Part shown: positions 43,720-52,652 of the stretch, piece by piece | How the letters are laid out: every line of letters starts with the position of its first letter | Position numbering within the stretch: the first letter of the stretch is position 1 | Source of the DNA: Bacteroidota bacterium | GTDB taxonomy: Bacteria; Bacteroidota; Bacteroidia; Sphingobacteriales; Sphingobacteriaceae | Direction: 5' to 3' | Assembly: GCA_026224775.1 (NCBI GenBank) | Contig: JAMFRP010000040.1 | Location: 44,832-108,831 of the forward strand | DNA length: 64,000 nt | Position numbers and translations under genes: made by a program | Notes under the pieces: generated by a model | The model's input: only the letters and a program-made list of their open reading frames with translations | Databases searched by the model: none | What the model was told of the DNA's origin: nothing

Positions 43720-45134
43720 ATTTTGTATCGACTATGATTTGTTTCGACAATATTGCCTTTTGCACCTTTAGCTGTAAGACCTGTACAATCAGTCACCTTG
43801 CCACCAGAAATTTTAACAGCAATCCCCTGTTTTGATATTGCCGAAATATTGGTTAAAGGTGTTTCCCCATTATTGGAAACTGCTATAGCAATTGAATCAT
43901 CGCCGTTGGCAACCACATCCCCTTTAACATCCAATTCGTGTACAATTCCTCCCTCTACATGATAAGAGGTCACATTGTCACCATGAGTTGTAATGCCTCC
44001 TGAAACTTTCAATTGCTTGATCTCTCCCCCCGACTTAACACTAACAGCATCGGCAGGCAGGGTCATAATTACCCCTTTAACAAGCGATTGCCCTACAGAT
44101 CCATTGGTAACAACTCCATTTTTCACTTCGATACTGCCTACCGCCTTACTAAATTGCATCCCGATAGAACCATTTCCATGTGTAATTATAGAATGGAAAA
44201 CGGCCTTTTTAACCGTACCATCATACTGATTAAATCCTCGCGCGCCTGAACCAAATGTTTCAACTTTATCTTTGGCTTCAAACTCATCAACCGTACCAAA
44301 GTTTACAAAACCAATACCGCTTGGCCCGTACGATGTAATCGGTTTTTCGGCCACCCATTTTTCTACATATCCCCAGGTATCCAATACCATATCATTTACG
44401 CCGTAAGTGTTTATCGAGCCATGATGTGTCAGGTTTTTTACCTTAGTGCCATACACAATAAAAACGCCCGCGGTTATCATATCCGGTTGCCCAAAAGGTA
44501 GCATCCCGTTCGAGTAAATATCTCCCGTTGTTATTGTATCGGCAATTACCCAGCCGCCATTATCACCAAAGCCGCAAACAAATAAACCAGCACCAATTAC
44601 CGGAGCACCTTTTCGGCCTAAGCTAATGTTGGTTAAAGTAGCATTAATCACACTATCCGGATCGCTGTTAAAGTTATAAACCGTAAAAGCGCCCTGGTAA
44701 ACATTAACGCCATATTTTTGTGGCTGTTCTGAATATCTACGGGCATCGCAAGCAACAACATCAATGTTATCCGCAATCAGCTTTGTTTTATCGGTGCCAG
44801 ATCTGGTCAATATCTGAACCTGGCCCGTAACCGTAAGATTTTTCAAGAATAAAGTTCCTAAATCGGGATGATTACTTAGCGTATAAATGGCCCGGTTATT
44901 AGGGTTCGTTTGAATGGTCAAATTACTAACTTCATTATCGGCAGTAAGGCCAATTCCATCGCCATTGTTAAAACTGATAATACAACTTTCTTTATTAACG
45001 CCGGTAATTTTAAAACCAACCGGTAAAATAATTGAGTACGGGCAAAGAATAGAAGTTTGTATTTCTAAATTTTGAGGCACATTGTTATTCAATGCAGCCA
45101 TCAAATCGGCTAGTGAATTGATTGCTGTTTTCAT
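43710..45134 (-). CDS. Uncharacterised parallel beta-helix protein without export signal
   Basis: A 474-residue protein with no recognisable family. It is made of short repeated beta strands and turns rich in Gly, Val, Ile and Asn, for example GGEIKQLKVSGGITTHGD and GGIVHELDVKGDVVANGDD. This is the pattern of right-handed parallel beta-helices such as pectate lyase-like folds, with about 20-25 residues per turn from residue 50 to the end. No signal peptide or membrane segment is seen, and no catalytic motif. The start (MKTAINSLADLMAALNN) is hydrophilic and helical. It is a single-gene unit between the LacI gene and the pyruvate oxidase gene. A sugar-modifying or structural role would be a guess. 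Confidence 0.7.
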   Translation of the reverse strand: MKTAINSLADLMAALNNNVPQNLEIQTSILCPYSIILPVGFKITGVNKESCIISFNNGDGIGLTADNEVSNLTIQTNPNNRAIYTLSNHPDLGTLFLKNLTVTGQVQILTRSGTDKTKLIADNIDVVACDARRYSEQPQKYGVNVYQGAFTVYNFNSDPDSVINATLTNISLGRKGAPVIGAGLFVCGFGDNGGWVIADTITTGDIYSNGMLPFGQPDMITAGVFIVYGTKVKNLTHHGSINTYGVNDMVLDTWGYVEKWVAEKPITSYGPSGIGFVNFGTVDEFEAKDKVETFGSGARGFNQYDGTVKKAVFHSIITHGNGSIGMQFSKAVGSIEVKNGVVTNGSVGQSLVKGVIMTLPADAVSVKSGGEIKQLKVSGGITTHGDNVTSYHVEGGIVHELDVKGDVVANGDDSIAIAVSNNGETPLTNISAISKQGIAVKISGGKVTDCTGLTAKGAKGNIVETNHSRYKITH

Positions 45135-45331
45135 GGTTTTCTATTGATTGGGGTGTTTTAATTAGTAAAGCAGATAACGCTTAAAGATATACAATGTTTC
45201 CTATTTCCATGGTGCAATTATCTTTTTCAAACAACCTATTCACAATATCGTTACATGTATAATTTGCACCTGAATAATATTAATTTAGTGATTAAATCAG
45301 ATCTCATTTTATTAACCAAAAACTATAAGCC

Positions 45332-47067
45332 ATGAGCAAACAAGTAGCAGATCAACTGGTAGAAATGCTGGTAGAAAACGGGGTAAAAAGAATTTATGCC
45401 GTTACCGGCGATAGCTTAAATCATTTGAATGATGCGGTAAGACGAAGTGGCAAAATAAAATGGATACACGTAAGGCATGAAGAGGTTGGCGCATACGCGG
45501 CGGCGGCGGAAGCAGAGCTGGAAGGACTGGCCTGTTGTGCGGGAAGCTGTGGCCCCGGGCATATACATCTCATCAACGGGCTTTATGATGCGCACCGTAC
45601 TGGTGTGCCTGTAATTGCTATTGCCTCAACAATAAACACACCAGAATTTGGCCAGGATTATTTCCAGAGCACTAATACATAAAGCTATTTGACGATTGTA
45701 GTTGCTACAACCAGGTGGCCACTACCGCGACACAGGCTCCGCGTATGTTTCAGGCTGCTATTCAACATGCCATTCATCATAAAGGAGTGGCAGTATTTGG
45801 CCTGCCGGGCGATGTATCATCCATGCCGGCAGAAGAAAGCATTGCCTCCAGGCAAAATTTCAGCTGTGAAACAATTTTAAGGCCTGCCGATCATGAATTG
45901 CAAGGCTTGGCTGATATACTCAATAAACATCCAAAAATTACCATATTTTGCGGATACGGCGCACGTGAGGCACACGATGAAATAGTACAACTTGCGGCAG
46001 CGCTGCAAGCCCCTATAGGGTATTCTTTCCGCGGTAAAATGGGCATGCAATATGATAATCCTTACGAGGTGGGCATGACCGGCTTGTTGGGCTTACCGTC
46101 TGCATATCATAGCATGCACGAATCTGATGTTGTTTTATTGCTGGGTACCGATTTTCCTTACGTACCCTTTATGCCGACTAACAACAAGATCATACAAATT
46201 GATGAAAAACCAGAAAAACTGGGCAGGCGGGCAAAACTGGAGCTTGGGTTATGCGGTAAGATCACAGATACAGTCAAGGCGTTATTACCGTTGATCATAA
46301 AGAAAGAAGACGATAGTTTTTTAAAAGCGCAGCTGAGCTTGTATGATAAGGTAAAAGGCCATCTGCAAACCTACGTGGATAATGTTGGTGCAGAAGATAT
46401 GATACAACCGGAGTATGTTGCTTCCGTAATAAATGAGCTGGCCGCAAAAGATGCCATTTTCACCCTTGATACGGGCATGAGCTGCGTATGGGGTGCCCGG
46501 TATATACATGCTACAGGGCAGCGAAAGTTTCTCGGTTCATTTAATCATGGCTCAATGGCTAATGCTATGCCTATGGCCATTGGTGCCGCATTATGCTATC
46601 CGGGCAGGCAGGTGGTTGCTTTGTGTGGCGATGGGGGCATCTCTATGTTACTTGGCGATTTGGCAACCATCAAACAATATAATCTTCCTATAAAGCTAAT
46701 TGTATTTAATAACCGTGCGCTGGGGATGGTAAAACTGGAAATGGAAGTTGATGGATTACCTGATAATGAAACGGATATGGTTAACCCCGATTTTGCTCTT
46801 GTAGCCCAGGCTATGGGATTCAAAGGTATTACAGTTCATCACCAAAGCGAAGTTAAAGGCGCTATAGCACAAGCTATAAAGGAAGACGGACCGGTACTGG
46901 TAAATATACTAACCAACCCCAATGCCCTGGCAATGCCACCTAAAATAGAGTGGGAACAGGCAAAAGGATATGCCATAACCTTGGGCAAATTAATATTAGG
47001 TGGCAGGATGGATGAAGTGTTAGATATCATCAAATCCAACTATAAACACCTTTCGGATGTGATCTAA
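45332..47067 (+). pseudogene. poxB: Pyruvate oxidase/dehydrogenase (PoxB-type) gene with a single-base frameshift
   Basis: Two adjacent frames together encode a thiamine diphosphate- and FAD-dependent pyruvate:quinone oxidoreductase (pyruvate to acetate and CO2). The first, 45332-45682, has the N-terminal TPP domain with catalytic Glu in RHEEVGAYAA and stops after QSTNT. The second resumes as KLFDDCSCYNQ directly after and runs to 47067 through the FAD and TPP-binding domains (GDGG...NN motif; C-terminal MPPKIEWEQAKGYA as in PoxB). Restoring one A near 45677-45683 (ACATAAAG to ACAATAAAG) rejoins them into 578 residues, the usual length of about 572. The rest of the gene is intact, so this is either a very recent mutation or a sequencing error. 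Confidence 0.88.
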
Positions 47068-47079
47068 CGCTGATTTTAT

Positions 47080-47469
47080 TTACACCAATACTGTTTCAAT
47101 AACAATAGGATGGGTTAATATTTTATGAATAGGACAGGCATTAGCAACAGCTAACAGGCGGGTACGTTGTTCTTCGTCAAGATTGCCTATAATCTGCAGT
47201 TTCCTGATCAATTTGGTTTGCCCTTCTTCGTCGATAAGCTCAACTGATGCTTCTACTTTTTCCAGATCCCAGGCTTTGCGATCGGCATACATGCGCACGG
47301 TAGCGCAGGTGCATGCCCCCAGGGCCGATGCCAGCAGTTCTTTAGGCGAAAAGCCTTTGTCCTGTCCGCCTTTTGCAACAGGTTCATCAGCTATAACCAC
47401 ATTGCCGGTGGGCGATTCAATCTCAATCTTGTAAAGTTCTGTTCCGATACTTGCTTTAATTGCTGCCAT
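47080..47469 (-). CDS. OsmC family peroxide reductase
   Basis: A 129-residue cytoplasmic protein of the OsmC/Ohr superfamily, which reduces organic hydroperoxides with a reactive Cys pair. The two cysteine sites are present: GACTCATVRMYA (about residues 51-62) and ANACPIHKIL (about 109-118). KGFSPKELLASALG marks the helix before the first. It is closer to the YhfA/general OsmC branch than to Ohr. It ends 12 nt from the convergent pyruvate oxidase gene and begins 2 nt after the pirin gene, so it is cotranscribed with pirin. Confidence 0.9.
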   Translation of the reverse strand: MAAIKASIGTELYKIEIESPTGNVVIADEPVAKGGQDKGFSPKELLASALGACTCATVRMYADRKAWDLEKVEASVELIDEEGQTKLIRKLQIIGNLDEEQRTRLLAVANACPIHKILTHPIVIETVLV

Positions 47470-47471
47470 GA

Positions 47472-48356
47472 TTATTTTTTATTAAATGTTGGATAAGGTA
47501 CAAATTCAGTTTCGTCCCCTTTTATTTTATCAAATGTTCGTGCGATCCATTTTTGTTTAGCTGTGTTGATGAGCTCTTTATCGGTAGCAACAAAATTCCA
47601 GTCAATAAAACGCTCCTCGGCAAAGGGCTCGCCACCAAACAGGTAAATGGTGCTGTCGGCCGCAATGGTAAACTCGCACAGGGCGCTTTCTTTGGCTACT
47701 AATAATTGCTTAGGGTGATAAATATTCCCTTCGCTTTCAATATTCCCTTCAAGTATGTACAATCCTACTTCTCCATAAAGCTCATGACCAATATTAACGG
47801 TTTGTTTAGTTTTGCTTTTAATCTCAACCATAAACAGCTTGCTGTAAACCGGAACAGGTGATTTATGGCCAAATGCTTCACCTGCTATCAGCTTAAATTG
47901 CAGATCATCGGATGCCCATGTCGGTAATTCCGCTCCATCAATATGATAAAACTCAGGCGCCATTTGTTCCAGGTCCTTTGGCAGTGCAACCCATATCTGC
48001 AAACCATGCATTATCTGATCTGCATGATGTATATATTCAGGTATCCGTTCAGAGTGGACTATTCCCCTACCGGCGGTCATCCAGTTTACAGCACCCGGTT
48101 TTATTTCAACAACATTCCCTAAGGTATCCCTGTGCATTATGCTGCCTTCAAATAAAAAGGTAAGTGTAGAAAGGCCGATATGCGGATGCGGCAGTACATC
48201 AAAACTTTGGCGCTCAATTAGTTTTACCGGCCCCATATGGTCAATAAAAATAAAAGGGCCAACCATTCTTTTCTCCCGGAATGGCAACAGGCGGCCAACC
48301 ATAAAATTACCAATACTGACTGCTCTTTCTTCAATGATGAGATTCATATTTGACAT
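47472..48356 (-). CDS. Pirin family bicupin protein
   Basis: A 294-residue non-secreted double cupin. The N-terminal cupin holds the pirin metal ligands: HPHIGLSTLTFLFEG (two His) and, further on, MHRDTLG and GRGIVHSE. Pirins bind Fe(II), and some act as quercetin 2,3-dioxygenases or redox-sensing cofactors. It overlaps functionally with the OsmC gene directly downstream (2-nt gap) in a probable stress or redox unit. The urea transporter gene ends 11 nt before its start. Confidence 0.92.
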   Translation of the reverse strand: MSNMNLIIEERAVSIGNFMVGRLLPFREKRMVGPFIFIDHMGPVKLIERQSFDVLPHPHIGLSTLTFLFEGSIMHRDTLGNVVEIKPGAVNWMTAGRGIVHSERIPEYIHHADQIMHGLQIWVALPKDLEQMAPEFYHIDGAELPTWASDDLQFKLIAGEAFGHKSPVPVYSKLFMVEIKSKTKQTVNIGHELYGEVGLYILEGNIESEGNIYHPKQLLVAKESALCEFTIAADSTIYLFGGEPFAEERFIDWNFVATDKELINTAKQKWIARTFDKIKGDETEFVPYPTFNKK

Positions 48357-48367
48357 AACCGTAATCT

Positions 48368-49249
48368 TTATTGCTTTAATTTTAACTGAACTGTTTGTTT
48401 TATTATTTTTATAATAATGGTGATCCAGGTAGCTAGTACAAAAGGAAATGTTAGCACTGGCAGGTTCAAATGTCCCATTTGGATCGTGATCAATACAGAC
48501 AATACAACCGATACTAACGTCATTAAAATATCCTCCACTTTATTGCCCGCAAAGGTAATGGCACAAAGCACAGCGTTATAGCTAAGTAAGCCCAGATAAA
48601 TATTGCTTATAGGTTCTTTTAACTGGTAGGCCAGCATAGTGCTTAATGCAATGCCAACAATAGCATAAATCGCGGCAACTGGCCGACTAATAAAAACACC
48701 AATCATAAACAGAATCCCGGCCCAAACATTATCTTGAAAAATAACCTGCCCAAAACCACGGGAAAATAATGCGATATAATTATTTACATAAGTAACAGGT
48801 GACGTAGGCTGCTGCTGTACTAAAGCCGGAAAGTAGTGGAAAACACATAATAGCAACCAGGTAACCAGGATGAACGGAAAAGTATAAGCAGGTGTTTTTT
48901 TTACGATAAATAAATGCTGTATGATAATTGCCAATGCCGAGCCAATAACAACAGCGATCCAAATAATAATAGTCGGCTGAAAAAAGCAGATTAGTGCAAC
49001 CCCCACCAGTGTTGCACTGAAACCATAAAGCCCGCTATTGATTTCATCTTCATCATATTTTAATAGCCTTGCAGTAAAGGCTCCAGTAATTACTGCTATT
49101 GCTGCGGCAAGCCCCATCATTAATGAACCGCAGCATATTCCGGCAAGAAAAAACAGACCTGTCCATACGCTATTTTGCAACATAATTTGTCCAATACCTT
49201 TCAGGAAAGGGCTTATTATATCTGAAAAGTTTTGCTTTTGCTTAGTCAT
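48368..49249 (-). CDS. Urea transporter (UT family)
   Basis: A 293-residue channel-like membrane protein with ten hydrophobic helices in two inverted halves. Each half carries a UT signature: GIGQIMLQNSVWTG / GLYGFSATLVGVAL and GFGQVIFQDNVWAG / GLLSYNAVLCAITF. Bacterial and animal UT proteins pass urea passively. Tight spacing (11 nt) to pirin suggests a transporter-pirin-OsmC transcript, though the biological link is unclear. No urease or urea amidolyase gene lies in this window. Confidence 0.92.
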   Translation of the reverse strand: MTKQKQNFSDIISPFLKGIGQIMLQNSVWTGLFFLAGICCGSLMMGLAAAIAVITGAFTARLLKYDEDEINSGLYGFSATLVGVALICFFQPTIIIWIAVVIGSALAIIIQHLFIVKKTPAYTFPFILVTWLLLCVFHYFPALVQQQPTSPVTYVNNYIALFSRGFGQVIFQDNVWAGILFMIGVFISRPVAAIYAIVGIALSTMLAYQLKEPISNIYLGLLSYNAVLCAITFAGNKVEDILMTLVSVVLSVLITIQMGHLNLPVLTFPFVLATWITIIIKIIKQTVQLKLKQ

Positions 49250-49465
49250 TGGCTGGTATTAGCATTTTAATGGGTCGTACTTGCTAAACACATTGACAAT
49301 ATCGTGATAAAGCCCGGTTCTTAAAAATTAATATCTGGCTTCTATTACAACAATAAAGATGGGAGGAATGTAAGCGTTCGCGGTTTAGGATAGCGCCAAG
49401 TATGTATTTTATAACAACGATTAATCCAAAAAAGGAGCTTACGCCTAATCTCATTAACTTAAGCC

Positions 49466-49620
49466 TAAAGCCCCGTGGGGGTTAAATGTTGGTAGAAGAA
49501 GATTAAACGAAATAGATACCGTGCCGTAGGTACGTAACTTTACCGTGTTACGTACCTACGGCACGCCAAATGGTTTAAAAATGACATGTGCTACCAACAT
49601 TTTGCTCCTATGGAGCATTT
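49466..49620. repeat. Composite nested palindromic intergenic element (full copy)
   Basis: Parts in order: CCCCGTGGGG (49471-49480); outer arm AAATGTTGGTAG (49484-49495); inner arm CGTGCCGTAGGTACGTAAC (49520-49538) with its perfect complement at 49547-49565 around an 8-nt loop; outer arm complement CTACCAACATTT (49591-49602); and a small hairpin GCTCC-TAT-GGAGC (49604-49616) followed by ATTTTA. It fills most of the 49250-49638 gap, which has no gene. A right-half copy lies at 10514-10592. Confidence 0.75.
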
Positions 49621-49638
49621 TAATACCAGCCAATCTTC

Positions 49639-50289
49639 TTATTCGCTCCATGGCGAATGTAAAATACAATCGCAGAAATTTTTCTGATGAAAATTCGGTA
49701 TCATGAAGGCACAAACATCGCTCTTAATATTACCAAATGTGGTTTCTGTTTTATGCTCAAAGCCCGAAAAGAAAGTCGGAATAATTTTCTTCTTAAAATC
49801 ATTCCTTGGATAAGCCGTAATGATTTCATTCCGATTCAATTCACTTAGGCTTTCATAGCCCTCACCCATAACATCAAGCCCAACGCCCGAGTACATCAGC
49901 GCCACTTCAGCTTCTTTATGCTCGGCTATGCCGATAGTAGTGTGCAGTGCTATGGTATCCCAAACCAATTGCAGTGATTCTTTAGGCAATCCGTGGCTTT
50001 TTAAAAACTCGCGGGCAGCATTTGCGCCATCTACCTCAAATCTTTTGTCGGGACTGCTATAATGCGGCAACAGGCCAAGATCATGAAATACAGAACTTAC
50101 ATACAACAGCTCGGGATCATATTTCAAGTTATCGCGTTGTCCATTTAAAGAAGCAAACAGGAATACCCTTAATGAGTGATTATAAATAAATTCGGTGCCA
50201 TGGGTTAAAAGCAATTCGGTGGCTTGCGTGGCTATGGTACTGTCGGGAATGGTAATTCCTGCAACTGATTTTAATTTGTTTACTGACAT
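49639..50289 (-). CDS. HD domain hydrolase (cyanamide hydratase-like)
   Basis: A 216-residue cytoplasmic HD-superfamily protein. The metal motif is visible: His in YNHSLRV (about residue 38), HD in SVFHDLGLLPH (about 69-70), and a further His in IALHTTIG (about 113). The layout and length resemble the cyanamide hydratase-like group of HD proteins, which includes members of unknown substrate. It is preceded by an AraC regulator gene on the same strand, 69 nt upstream. Function beyond metal-dependent hydrolase is not predictable. Confidence 0.78.
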   Translation of the reverse strand: MSVNKLKSVAGITIPDSTIATQATELLLTHGTEFIYNHSLRVFLFASLNGQRDNLKYDPELLYVSSVFHDLGLLPHYSSPDKRFEVDGANAAREFLKSHGLPKESLQLVWDTIALHTTIGIAEHKEAEVALMYSGVGLDVMGEGYESLSELNRNEIITAYPRNDFKKKIIPTFFSGFEHKTETTFGNIKSDVCAFMIPNFHQKNFCDCILHSPWSE

Positions 50290-50358
50290 AATATTAGAAA
50301 TTTAATTATGCCAAAATTAGGACAGCTAGCGGGTTCACAGAATGTCAATAAGGTTTGA

Positions 50359-51213
50359 TCACCTGTCAGTATTTACGAAACGTTTGCGATAATCCTGCGG
50401 AGAAATCTGGGTATTCTTTTTAAAGAAATGACTAAATTGTTCGGGAGTGGAAAAGCTAAGATCAAAAGCAATTTCCTTTACCGGTTTGGAAGAGAACCGG
50501 AGCGATCTTTTAGCTTCAACAATCAGTTGGTCATTAATCAGCTCCTTGGCCCCCTTACCGCTGCACCGTTTGCATAAATCGCTTAGTTTACGTGGAGGAA
50601 TATCAAGCTTACCGGCATAATCGGCAACCTCGTGCGAAAGCCGGTATTGCATTTTTACCAGTTCCATAAATTTCCGGTATACGTGTTTCTCATAATTATC
50701 AAAACCCACCAGCAATGCATTCACATTGGCCATCTTTATCATAATTATTTTGAGAAACGCAGCCAACGCATCCGGTTTGTTGATATAATTGGGTTTCAAA
50801 TACTCCTTATACAACATTGTGAGAAAGAACTCCAATTCATCAAAATCGACTTCCTTAAGTGGCAGTAACTGGATTTGTGATGCATCATCAAATAAAATAG
50901 CTTTACAGTTATTGGCGCTCTCAGGCGATTTTTCCCAAAAAAAGTCGTCGAAGCGTAATTCAAAACCAGTTATGCTGCTGCCTTCGCTAAAATTATATAC
51001 CTGCCCCTTAGATAGCAGAAATAAATCATGATCACAAATAGTGAAAACTTCGCTGTCAATCCGCAAATTACCCCTTCCGTTTTCAATACAAAGAATGCGG
51101 TGACAAGCCAACCTGCATGGAGGGATTAGCCCAAAAACCTGGTTCGTCCATTTAAATATTTGGAAGTAGTTTGTCAGTTCTTTTTCTACAGAAGCATCTG
51201 AATCGTCAAGCAT
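50359..51213 (-). CDS. AraC family transcriptional regulator
   Basis: A 284-residue regulator with an N-terminal sensor domain (about 25-170, ILCIENGRGNLRID then DHDLFLLSKGQVYNF) and a C-terminal AraC double helix-turn-helix (about 185-280, ending FSTPEQFSHFFKKNTQISPQDYRKRF in two stretches). It is next to, and same strand as, the HD-domain gene, which it may control. Its ATG is 33 nt from the end of the LysR gene. Confidence 0.9.
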   Translation of the reverse strand: MLDDSDASVEKELTNYFQIFKWTNQVFGLIPPCRLACHRILCIENGRGNLRIDSEVFTICDHDLFLLSKGQVYNFSEGSSITGFELRFDDFFWEKSPESANNCKAILFDDASQIQLLPLKEVDFDELEFFLTMLYKEYLKPNYINKPDALAAFLKIIMIKMANVNALLVGFDNYEKHVYRKFMELVKMQYRLSHEVADYAGKLDIPPRKLSDLCKRCSGKGAKELINDQLIVEAKRSLRFSSKPVKEIAFDLSFSTPEQFSHFFKKNTQISPQDYRKRFVNTDR

Positions 51214-51246
51214 TAGTATTCCCGCTAAAAAATTAAGTAGTGATTT

Positions 51247-52140
51247 TTACAATTTATAACTCCTGGCAAAACGGATAAACAATTCAGTTAACGACGAGGG
51301 CTGACCATAATGCTGTATAAAGTTAAAAGGGCGTTCAATAGTGAGGCCTTTTATATCAATAATACGGCATTCGTTGTTCTTTAATTCCTTTAATATAGAG
51401 TGGATGGATAAAAATGCCAGGCAATTGCTATGTAATAAATATGATTTTATACTTTCAGTACCGCCCAACTGCATTTCAATCTGAAGGTCGGATAATTTTA
51501 AATTGTGGGGCTTTAATGCATGAGCTATCACATCAAGCGTACCCGATCCCGGTTCGCGTAATAACAGTGGATAATTTGACAACTCTTCGGGTTTGATTAC
51601 ATCCTTCTTAATAACCGAGTTGCTAATAGCACTAACCAATACCAACTCATCATTTAAATATTCCTCGTACCTTATTTGCGGGTTACGGGCAATCCCTTCT
51701 ATAATGCCAAATTCAATCTCCTTGTTTAATAACGCCAACTCAATCTCTTCCGTATTCCCGGTGATCAGCAAAACCTTTATATCCTTAAACTTTTTATGAA
51801 ATTGCGCCAATATCGGCGGGATAATATACTGCGCTACCGTTGTACTGGCGCCAATGCGCAACACGCCGCTGTGCTGTTTAACCAGCAGATTCATATCATA
51901 ATCCAGCTCGCGGTAAATTTCCAGTAACCGCCCTGCGTATTGCAGCAGCATTTCGCCGGCTGGGGTTAATAGAATTCTTTTGTTTCCGCTACGTTCAAAT
52001 AAGGAAACTTTAAACTGCGCCTCTAGCTCTTTAATATGCTTGGTTACGGCAGGCTGACTAATATAAAGCTCGACAGAAGCCTTAGTGAAATTAAGCCTTT
52101 TGGCAACCGTGTAAAATACCTGCAAGCGAAAATCGAGCAT
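51247..52140 (-). CDS. LysR family transcriptional regulator
   Basis: A 297-residue regulator. Residues 1-60 are the winged helix (LNFTKASVELYISQPAVTK, then HIKELEAQFKVSLFER); residues 90-297 are the LysR effector-binding domain (GVLRIGASTTVAQYIIPP). The sequence style is near the CysB/CbbR-like "cysL/yeiE" group. LysR proteins usually act on a divergent neighbour; here the upstream gene (DUF1810) is on the same strand, so no target can be named. 42 nt separate it from the DUF1810 gene. Confidence 0.92.
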   Translation of the reverse strand: MLDFRLQVFYTVAKRLNFTKASVELYISQPAVTKHIKELEAQFKVSLFERSGNKRILLTPAGEMLLQYAGRLLEIYRELDYDMNLLVKQHSGVLRIGASTTVAQYIIPPILAQFHKKFKDIKVLLITGNTEEIELALLNKEIEFGIIEGIARNPQIRYEEYLNDELVLVSAISNSVIKKDVIKPEELSNYPLLLREPGSGTLDVIAHALKPHNLKLSDLQIEMQLGGTESIKSYLLHSNCLAFLSIHSILKELKNNECRIIDIKGLTIERPFNFIQHYGQPSSLTELFIRFARSYKL

Positions 52141-52182
52141 AAAAGAGTATTAAATGATAAATGTAATAATTTATCAAGAAGA

Positions 52183-52611
52183 TTAATTTTCAGAAATGAT
52201 CTGTAATGTAGCCCCATCCTTTGCTCCATTAAAAAACTTATTCAAAACCAACTGGAATACAGGATTGGTTTTGGATAAAGCTGCAAATAATGTCATGGAT
52301 GATTTAAGCTTTATGTCATCAGGACTGCCCAATATTTTGTTAGCATCGTTTTCTTTAAGATTGAGTAATGCCCTGCAAATGGCAACCAACCGCTCACCTA
52401 AAATAGGGTGATTCAAAAACGAGTGTGCCTCTGCAATATCTTTTATCGCGTAATACTTCGAGGTTTCACTAAAACCCAAACCATATATCTGCGGAAAAAT
52501 ATACCACATCCAATGGCTGCGTTTCCTGCCATTTTTTATCTCAGATAGTGCAATCGCATAGTCTGCTTTTTGGGCATCTAAGAATCTTTCGAGCATATTA
52601 TCAAAAACCAT
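52183..52611 (-). CDS. DUF1810 family protein
   Basis: A 142-residue small cytoplasmic protein of the DUF1810 family, with its signature GRKRSHWMWYIFPQ (about 28-41) and GLGFSETSKYYAI. The family has no established function. The start at 52611 lies inside a 13-bp hairpin (52604-52644) that looks like the terminator of the upstream GH92 gene; an alternative ATG at 52596 begins MLERFLDAQ. Alignment with the family's usual start (…RFVDAQ) allows either. Confidence 0.85.
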   Translation of the reverse strand: MVFDNMLERFLDAQKADYAIALSEIKNGRKRSHWMWYIFPQIYGLGFSETSKYYAIKDIAEAHSFLNHPILGERLVAICRALLNLKENDANKILGSPDDIKLKSSMTLFAALSKTNPVFQLVLNKFFNGAKDGATLQIISEN

Positions 52612-52644
52612 ACTATTTAAACTATTGTCTGATAGTATGGTTTT
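52604..52644 (-). terminator. Terminator hairpin overlapping the DUF1810 start codon
   Basis: AAAACCATACTAT (52604-52616) and ATAGTATGGTTTT (52632-52644) are perfect complements around a 15-nt loop. Read leftwards it follows the GH92 stop by 8 nt and ends in a T-run (complement of 52603-52607). It covers the annotated DUF1810 ATG (52609-52611). Confidence 0.6.
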
Positions 52645-52652
52645 CTGAAAAA

